64,000 nt of DNA from Vulcanimicrobiota bacterium (GTDB lineage: Bacteria; Vulcanimicrobiota; Xenobia; Xenobiales; JADMJV01), in contig JAHBVR010000004.1 of assembly GCA_019637395.1 (NCBI GenBank), positions 248,001 through 312,000 of the forward strand, written 5' to 3'. Below the pieces are notes generated by a model. It was not told the origin of the DNA and did not search any database. It was given only the letters and a program-made list of their open reading frames with translations. Position numbers and translations under genes: made by a program. This document shows, one piece after another, positions 58,982-64,000 of this stretch (position 1 is the stretch's first letter; every line of letters starts with the position of its first letter).

Positions 58982-59656
58982 TCACTTAGGAGTGGCGCTT
59001 ACGGCGGGCGCTGGCGTGGGAGTGGCGAGGGCGGGAGTGGCGCTGACCACGGGAGTGGCAGTTGCGGCCGGAGTAGCCGAAACCGCGGGCGTGACGGTTG
59101 CCGCCGGTGGGTTGATGACCGGAGTGGGCGAGCTGCCTGCGGGTACGCCGAAAGTCGCCACGATCTCGACGAAAGTGGCTTCATGAGCGGGAAAGTCCGC
59201 CTTGGCGTCGGTGAACTGGAGCAGCCAGTACTCATTCTTGTCTTTGAGCTTGCTCAGGTAGGCGCGCCCGTGCAAATCCTGGCCGTTGAACTGATAGTCG
59301 AAATCCAGGATGTCGCTGGGGGCGGGCAAGGACTGATAATGGTCGAGCTTCTTGAACTCGGCCTCGGCCTGAGCGCGCATTTCATCCAGGCTGGCGGCCG
59401 CCAGCGGGCCGGAGACGATCAGGTTCTCCTGGAACTTATCGCCTTTGGCCTTGTCCAGAGGGCTGCGCGCGATGACGCGGTGCCCTTCCACGTTTTCCCG
59501 AATGTCCCAACTGGTGGGGCACTGAAAAATCAGGCCCTGCTTGGCGTCTTCAAAATGGCCTTTATACTCTTTCGCCTTCATAGTGCCGGTGCTGCCACCA
59601 CAGCCGAAGAGTGTCAAAAGAAGGGCCAGCGGCGCCAGATGTCTACGATTGAACAT
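58982..59656 (-). CDS. PsbP-like lipoprotein with Ala/Thr/Pro tail
   Basis: 224 residues from ATG 59656. Lipoprotein signal with lipobox LFGC. The domain FQCPTSWDIRENVEGHRVIA...SLDEMRAQAEAEF has the PsbP/Mog1 pattern. The C-terminal 60 residues are an Ala-Thr-Pro-Val repeat (PAVSATPAATATPVVSATP), an extended linker. Outer-membrane or periplasmic location inferred. Confidence 0.82.
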   Translation of the reverse strand: MFNRRHLAPLALLLTLFGCGGSTGTMKAKEYKGHFEDAKQGLIFQCPTSWDIRENVEGHRVIARSPLDKAKGDKFQENLIVSGPLAAASLDEMRAQAEAEFKKLDHYQSLPAPSDILDFDYQFNGQDLHGRAYLSKLKDKNEYWLLQFTDAKADFPAHEATFVEIVATFGVPAGSSPTPVINPPAATVTPAVSATPAATATPVVSATPALATPTPAPAVSATPK

Positions 59657-59712
59657 GAACTTCCACAAATCTTGCCAGGAAGCAATCCCGGACAACCGAA
59701 TTTGACCCACCC

Positions 59713-60609
59713 ATGATTCACCAGGTTTCTACTCCGGCGCGTGGAGTTCCCCTTGTCGTCGAGGGCTTGACCAAGTTTTACGGCAGCACCCGGGCGCTCC
59801 AAGAGGTCAGCCTGGAGGTGCCGCAGGGCAGCATCTTCGGCGTGCTCGGTCCGAATGGCAGCGGCAAAACCACCCTGCTGGGAATCGTCCTGGATATTTT
59901 GCTGGCCACGCGCGGCACCTATCGCTGGGCGCCGGGATTGAAGCGCGGGGCTCTGTTGGAGACCCCCAATTTCTACCCTTACCTGACCGGTCGGGAGAAC
60001 CTGGCCATCGTGGCCGAGCTGCGCGGCCGTGGCCGGGACCGGATAGGCGACGCCCTGACCGTGGTCGGTCTGGATAGCTATGAAGCCATGCCCTTCGCCA
60101 AGTATTCGCTGGGAATGAAGCAGCGTCTGGCCATCGGCGCCACCATGATCGGGAACCCGGAGGTGGTGGTGCTGGATGAGCCCACCAACGGCCTGGACCC
60201 CGCCGGTATCGCCGATGTCCGCGAGCTGATTCGAGGGCTGCGCAATGAAGGTAAAACGGTGTTGCTGGCCAGCCACATGCTGGACGAAGTGGAAAAGGTC
60301 TGTACTCACGTGGCCATCCTCAAAAAGGGCCAGGTCCTCTCCCAGGGACTGTTGGAGGACGTGCTGCGCGACGAAGACCGCCTGGAGGTCAGGAGCGATG
60401 ACCTGGAAGCCTTGCAGGCCCTGCTGCAAAAACATCCTTTGAATCCAAAAGTCCAGCCTGGAGACGGCTATTTGACCGTGGCTTTTGAGGCCGGTGCCAT
60501 GAAGCCGGCCGATCTCAACCGCTATTGCCTGGAGGGCGGGCAGACCCTGGGTCACCTGGTGCTGCGCAAGAAGACTCTGGAGAGTCGTTTTTTGGAGCTG
60601 ACCGACTGA
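59713..60609 (+). CDS. ABC-2 exporter ATP-binding protein
   Basis: 298 residues. Walker A GPNGSGKTT, signature YSLGMKQRL, Walker B VVLDEPTNGLDP and switch His in LASHMLDE. C-terminal accessory domain present. Coupled to the permease at 60609. Confidence 0.95.
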   Translation: MIHQVSTPARGVPLVVEGLTKFYGSTRALQEVSLEVPQGSIFGVLGPNGSGKTTLLGIVLDILLATRGTYRWAPGLKRGALLETPNFYPYLTGRENLAIVAELRGRGRDRIGDALTVVGLDSYEAMPFAKYSLGMKQRLAIGATMIGNPEVVVLDEPTNGLDPAGIADVRELIRGLRNEGKTVLLASHMLDEVEKVCTHVAILKKGQVLSQGLLEDVLRDEDRLEVRSDDLEALQALLQKHPLNPKVQPGDGYLTVAFEAGAMKPADLNRYCLEGGQTLGHLVLRKKTLESRFLELTD

Positions 60610-61391
60610 TGCTCAAGATCGAATGGCTCAAGCTTAAGCGCTACAAACCTTTCTGGGTGCTTATGACGCTTTACCCGCTGTGTCTTTTTGGTTTGCTTTT
60701 TCTGGTGGCCGGCTCCATCGACTCCCTCATGGCGAAGACGCAAAAGGTTCAGGCGATCCAAAATATTACCGCCTTCCGCTTTCCCGAGGTGTGGACGACG
60801 GTCACCTGGACGGCCAGCTGGTTCCACTTTTTGCCCTGCGTGCTGATTCTTTTCACCGTCTGCGGCGAATTCGAGAATCGCACCCACCGTCAGAACTTGC
60901 TGGACGGCTGGACGCGCCTGCAGTTTTTCCTGTCCAAAGTACTGGTCACGCTGGGAGTGACCGCCTCTTCGGTCTTCTGGGTGGCTGTGCTGGCCGCGTT
61001 GCTGGGCGCGACCCACGGTTCCTACCCGGGGCTGGAAGGCAGCCAGACACTGCTCTATTTCCTGGAGCAATGCCTGCTCTACAACTTCTTCGCTCTGGCT
61101 CTGGGATTCGCTTTGCGCCGCGGCATTTTGTCGCTGGCTTTCTTCCTGGTCTACTCGGTTACCTTGGAGTACATTCTCTTCGGGACGGCCGGTTCCATGG
61201 TGAAGAACATCGAGTTTTACGCTCCCCTGCGGGTAGCCAACCAGTTGTTGCCCTTTCCTCTGTGGAGCGAGGCCGCCCGCAAGCTTCATCCGGGGGCGCC
61301 CGGGCTGGAGGTGCTGCATGCCTTCGCGGTCGGCTACCTGGTCTTGTTTATCGGCTTTACCTGGTGGCGTTATCGCCGCTCCGATCTCTAG
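60609..61391 (+). CDS. ABC-2 type permease
   Basis: 260 residues, ATG overlapping the preceding TGA. Six hydrophobic helices; GEFENRTHRQNLLDGWTR is the typical cytoplasmic coupling loop. Substrate unknown. A second exporter, distinct from the 52461 pair. Confidence 0.92.
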   Translation: MLKIEWLKLKRYKPFWVLMTLYPLCLFGLLFLVAGSIDSLMAKTQKVQAIQNITAFRFPEVWTTVTWTASWFHFLPCVLILFTVCGEFENRTHRQNLLDGWTRLQFFLSKVLVTLGVTASSVFWVAVLAALLGATHGSYPGLEGSQTLLYFLEQCLLYNFFALALGFALRRGILSLAFFLVYSVTLEYILFGTAGSMVKNIEFYAPLRVANQLLPFPLWSEAARKLHPGAPGLEVLHAFAVGYLVLFIGFTWWRYRRSDL

Positions 61392-61398
61392 AAACATC

Positions 61399-61427
61399 TT
61401 GACACAAGCCACAAGGTGGCATTTAAT
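61399..61427 (+). promoter_or_regulatory. Promoter of the rpmB gene
   Basis: TTGACA (61399-61404) and TTTAAT (61422-61427) separated by 17 bp, about 30 nt before the L28 start with AAAGGAG just ahead of it. Confidence 0.82.
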
Positions 61428-61460
61428 GCTAAAACTGTTTTTTAGACAAAGGAGTCTATC

Positions 61461-61691
61461 ATGTCTCGCGTATGTGAATTGACGGGCAAGAAACCCGGTT
61501 CTGGCAATAAAGTCTCCCACTCGCAGAGGAAGACGCGTCGCCGCTGGCTGCCCAACCTGATCGAGCAGCGCTTCTTTCTGGAAAGCGAAGACCGCTGGGT
61601 GAAGCTGCGGGTTTCCGCGCGCGCCCTGCGCACCATCAAAAAGCTCGGCGGAGTGGAAAAAGCCATCCGCAAGTACGCCAAGAAAGGCTAG
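61461..61691 (+). CDS. rpmB: 50S ribosomal protein L28
   Basis: 76 residues. The start [20 protein letters not shown] and the [13 protein letters not shown] segment are diagnostic of bacterial L28, which binds the large ribosomal subunit. AAAGGAG lies upstream and a good promoter precedes it. Confidence 0.97.
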   Translation: MSRVCELTGKKPGSGNKVSHSQRKTRRRWLPNLIEQRFFLESEDRWVKLRVSARALRTIKKLGGVEKAIRKYAKKG

Positions 61692-61697
61692 ACTCCC

Positions 61698-61877
61698 ATG
61701 GCAAAAGGTTCTGCTAAGAAGCCCGGTGAGAAGAAATGTCGCGGATCCGCCGGTCCCATCGAAGGTCGCGACTGGGTCCGCATCGGCGGTTCCAAATGGC
61801 TGCGTGAAGTTGCCGAGCAAAAGGGTAAGTTCATTCCCCTGGAATACCGTAAGGGCGCCAAAGCCGAGGCTGAATAA
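61698..61877 (+). CDS. 59-residue basic protein after L28
   Basis: ATG 61698, 6 nt after the L28 stop; AAAGG within the L28 end can act as ribosome-binding site. It starts MAKGSAKKPGEKKCRGSAGP and ends with an acidic Ala/Glu tail after KFIPLEYRKG. Lys-rich and ordered with high coding quality. The tight coupling to L28 suggests a ribosome- or translation-associated role, but no family is recognised. Confidence 0.75.
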   Translation: MAKGSAKKPGEKKCRGSAGPIEGRDWVRIGGSKWLREVAEQKGKFIPLEYRKGAKAEAE

Positions 61878-61880
61878 GCC

Positions 61881-62879
61881 TTGTCCGCCGCCGCCCTGGA
61901 CGGGCGAATCCTGGTCACGGGTGGCGCAGGCCTGATTGGCAGCGCGGTCATCTGGTTCCTCAATCGGCAGTATCGAGAGAATATTCTCGTGGCTGACGCG
62001 CTCGACCAGAGCGACAAATGGAAGAACCTGGCCGCGCTGTCGTTTTTTGATTACCTGGAAGGCAGCGAATTGCGCGGCCGCTTGCGCAACGACAGCCTGG
62101 GGCCGATCAGTTGCGTCTTTCATCTGGGCGCTTGCTCGGACACCCGCGAGCGCGATTCGCGCTACCTGATGGACAACAATTACGCCTTCACGCGCGAATT
62201 GGCCGAGTGGTGCCTGGCCCGGGGCGTGCGTCTGGTCTACGCTTCTTCGGCCGCCACCTATGGTGACGGCTCTCACGGGTTTTCGGAGAAGGTCGGCCTG
62301 CATAAACTGCGTCCGCTCAACGCTTACGGCTACTCCAAGCACCTGCTCGACCGCCACGCCGAAAAGCAGGGCTGGCTGGACCAGCTGGTGGGCTTGAAAT
62401 ATTTCAATGTCTACGGTCCCAATGAGCAGCACAAGGGCGATATGCGCAGCGTCGTCAGTAAAGCTTTCGAGCAGATTCAGAGCTGCGGCCGGGTGGGCCT
62501 GTTCAAGAGCTATCGTCCCGAGTATGCGGACGGCGAACAGCGCCGCGATTTTCTCTACGTGAAAGAAGCCGCCGAGATCACGGTCAAGTTGGCCACTTCT
62601 CCGGCCTGTGGGCTATTCAATGTGGGGTCGGGCGATACGCACACCTGGAATGAACTGGCTCAGGCCGTCTTTGACGCGCTGGGCCAGCTGCCTCAGGTCG
62701 ATTTCATCGACATGCCCGAAGGCCTGCGCGAGCGCTATCAATACCATACCCAGGCTGATTTGCGCCGTCTCTCGGGAGTGGGGCTGGATTGGCAGAAGTT
62801 TACCTTGCGCGAGGGCATCTTTGATTACGTGCGCAACTACCTGATACCCGAGGCTCGCTTAGGCGACGAGAGTTTCTAG
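61881..62879 (+). CDS. hldD: ADP-L-glycero-D-manno-heptose-6-epimerase
   Basis: 332 residues from a TTG start 3 nt after the previous stop. NAD-binding GGAGLIGSAV, ASSAATYGDG, the catalytic YGYSK and RDFLYVKEA are as in HldD (RfaD). The enzyme epimerises ADP-D-glycero-heptose for lipopolysaccharide core. It implies a diderm with LPS. Confidence 0.94.
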   Translation: MSAAALDGRILVTGGAGLIGSAVIWFLNRQYRENILVADALDQSDKWKNLAALSFFDYLEGSELRGRLRNDSLGPISCVFHLGACSDTRERDSRYLMDNNYAFTRELAEWCLARGVRLVYASSAATYGDGSHGFSEKVGLHKLRPLNAYGYSKHLLDRHAEKQGWLDQLVGLKYFNVYGPNEQHKGDMRSVVSKAFEQIQSCGRVGLFKSYRPEYADGEQRRDFLYVKEAAEITVKLATSPACGLFNVGSGDTHTWNELAQAVFDALGQLPQVDFIDMPEGLRERYQYHTQADLRRLSGVGLDWQKFTLREGIFDYVRNYLIPEARLGDESF

Positions 62880-63055
62880 CTCTGCCAGGGGCTGGGCAGG
62901 TTGCGCACCTGCTCTTCCTCTTCCTGGGTCAGTCCGGGCGGCGTGCTGTAACTGATGGTGGGCTTGTCGTAGCCCACCCAGAAGACGGCTTCGCCAAAGC
63001 GTTTGCCGTCCTTGAGTAAATAGAAGGTGCCCTCAGGGCCGGGTTCGATTTCCAT
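62876..63055 (-). CDS. Small 59-residue protein, unknown
   Basis: ATG 63055 gives 59 residues (MEIEPGPEGTFYLLKDGKRF to PSPWQS). Longer upstream starts run into the divergent gene. Mixed beta composition, with no ribosome-binding site visible. The stop overlaps the hldD end by 4 nt. Moderately convincing. Confidence 0.5.
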   Translation of the reverse strand: MEIEPGPEGTFYLLKDGKRFGEAVFWVGYDKPTISYSTPPGLTQEEEEQVRNLPSPWQS

Positions 63056-63079
63056 GGGAGGTGCTTCGGCTTTGCAGGG

Positions 63080-63115
63080 GCTTATGCCTGGAAATGGGAA
63101 TTCCCGGGCATAAGC
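63080..63115. promoter_or_regulatory. 9-bp inverted repeat with nested palindrome
   Basis: GCTTATGCC (63080-63088) and GGCATAAGC (63107-63115) form a perfect 9-bp repeat around a core that contains GGGAATTCCC (63096-63105). It lies 17-52 nt before the M20 gene start, between divergent genes, so it is a candidate operator or mRNA hairpin. Confidence 0.45.
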
Positions 63116-63131
63116 TTTGGAGGTTTTGCCT

Positions 63132-64000
63132 ATGTCCACCACCGTCAGCGATACCCAACGAGCCCAGCGGGTCGTCTCGGATCTTCGGGAGCTGGCCGAG
63201 CTCACGTCCGACGAGCACGGCGCTCAACGGCTGGCCTTCGGCCCGATCTGGCGCAAAGCTCGTGACTGGTATCAGGCCAAGGTGAAAGCTCTGGGACTGC
63301 CCATCGAGCGCGACCCGGCCGGCAACCTGTGGGTGACCCTCGAGGGAGCGAAGCCGGAATCGGTGCTGGTCGGCAGCCATCTGGATTCGGTGCCTAACGG
63401 CGGCTGGCTGGACGGTTGCCTGGGTGTGATCGCCGGGCTGGAAGCGCTGCGTTATTATAAAGAATCGGGCCGGAAACCGGCCGCCACCCTGAAAGTGGTG
63501 GACTGGGCCGATGAGGAAGGAGCCCGCTTCGGCCGCAGCCTCTACGGTTCGTCGGCGGCGGGCGGCTCGCTCAAGTTGTCGGAAGTGGACCATCTCAAGG
63601 ATCGCCAGGGCGTCTCGCTGATCGATGCCCTCAAGGAAAACGGCATCGACATTCACGAGGCCCTCAAGTGCAACGAGTATCTCAAGAAAGTGCCCGGTAA
63701 GGCCTATCTGGAATTGCATATCGAGCAAGGGCCGGTGTTGGAGTCGCTTCAGAAGAGCAGCGGTGTGGTCATGGGCACCTTCGGAGTGGAGCGCCACAAG
63801 ATCTTCTTCTCGGGTCAGGCCGCCCATTCGGGCTCGACCCCCATTCCCATGCGCCGCGACGCCTTCCTGGCCGCTGCTCAAACCGCCCTGGCCATTCGCG
63901 AGATCGGCAAAAAATACAGCCAGCCGGGTGCCAACGTGGTATGCACGGTGGGAGTGGTCAAAGTCGAGCCCTGCATCGTCACGGCTGTGCCCGGCGAGTG
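63132..64000 (+). CDS. M20-family amidohydrolase (allantoate / N-carbamoyl amino acid type), partial
   Basis: ATG 63132 with GGAGG 9 nt upstream; runs off the right edge after about 289 residues. Zinc site GSHLDSVPNGGWLDG, VDWADEEGARFG and LELHIEQGPVLE are typical of hydantoin-utilisation and allantoate amidohydrolases. Product ammonia or carbamate depends on substrate. The dimerisation domain begins (IFFSGQAAHSGSTPIPMRRD). Confidence 0.92.
   Translation, partial: MSTTVSDTQRAQRVVSDLRELAELTSDEHGAQRLAFGPIWRKARDWYQAKVKALGLPIERDPAGNLWVTLEGAKPESVLVGSHLDSVPNGGWLDGCLGVIAGLEALRYYKESGRKPAATLKVVDWADEEGARFGRSLYGSSAAGGSLKLSEVDHLKDRQGVSLIDALKENGIDIHEALKCNEYLKKVPGKAYLELHIEQGPVLESLQKSSGVVMGTFGVERHKIFFSGQAAHSGSTPIPMRRDAFLAAAQTALAIREIGKKYSQPGANVVCTVGVVKVEPCIVTAVPGE

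Noticed and set aside
60552-62432. 626-codon minus-strand frame opposite the ABC permease, L28 and hldD
   Set aside because: It spans several clear plus-strand genes including a ribosomal protein; it is an artefact of GC-rich third positions.

Overview
This window is a gene-dense, GC-rich stretch (about 60% GC by eye) of a bacterial chromosome. It contains housekeeping genes: a type IIA topoisomerase pair, ribosomal protein L28, cofactor-independent phosphoglycerate mutase and a heptose epimerase. The epimerase (hldD-like) and several lipoprotein and signal-peptide genes suggest a diderm, LPS-making cell. Ser/Thr kinases, PEGA domains, TPR proteins and many genes of unknown family suggest a poorly sampled, non-model phylum. 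No 16S rRNA or diagnostic marker is present, so I do not assign one.

Layout. 1-5.2 kb (- strand): five translationally coupled genes for a pilus or type II secretion-like machine, headed by a PEGA-kinase. 5.2-10.6 kb: a glycine-zipper/coiled-coil protein, a B12-type radical SAM enzyme, a lipid kinase and a Ser/Phe/Pro-repeat exported protein. 10.7-15.6 kb (- strand): topoisomerase B and A subunits, a YjbQ-family gene and a small membrane ORF behind a strong promoter. 15.6-25.2 kb (+): M61 peptidase, kinase-WD40 fusion, permease plus HyuA-type hydrolase, AlkD-like protein, DEAD-box helicase. 25.2-30.8 kb: ATP-grasp enzyme, esterase, large metalloprotease, and a protein with a possible RelA/SpoT-like segment.

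30.8-35.0 kb is the most unusual part. A strong promoter, a 32-residue ORF and a terminator lead into a 66-residue ubiquitin-like protein, two tRNA-like structured RNAs resembling bacterial Y RNAs, a Ro60-type TROVE-vWA protein, an unknown protein, an E1-like ThiF enzyme and a JAMM protease. I read this as a Ro/Y-RNA ribonucleoprotein joined to a ubiquitin-like conjugation and deconjugation module. A rhodanese-NurA-HerA operon follows after a tandem-repeat block.

39-43.5 kb holds an inverted-repeat element, small proteins with strong ribosome-binding sites and a cluster of decayed genes (sensor kinase, response-regulator-like and YD-repeat lipoprotein fragments). 43.5-51.9 kb has a KAS III-like enzyme with an MFS transporter, gpmI, an RGG-rich double zinc ribbon and an atypical YcaO cyclodehydratase with its own leader-binding and Cys-rich regions. 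52-61.4 kb holds two ABC exporter operons and several PEGA, TPR and lipoprotein genes. The window ends in L28, a 59-residue unknown protein, the epimerase and a truncated M20 amidohydrolase.
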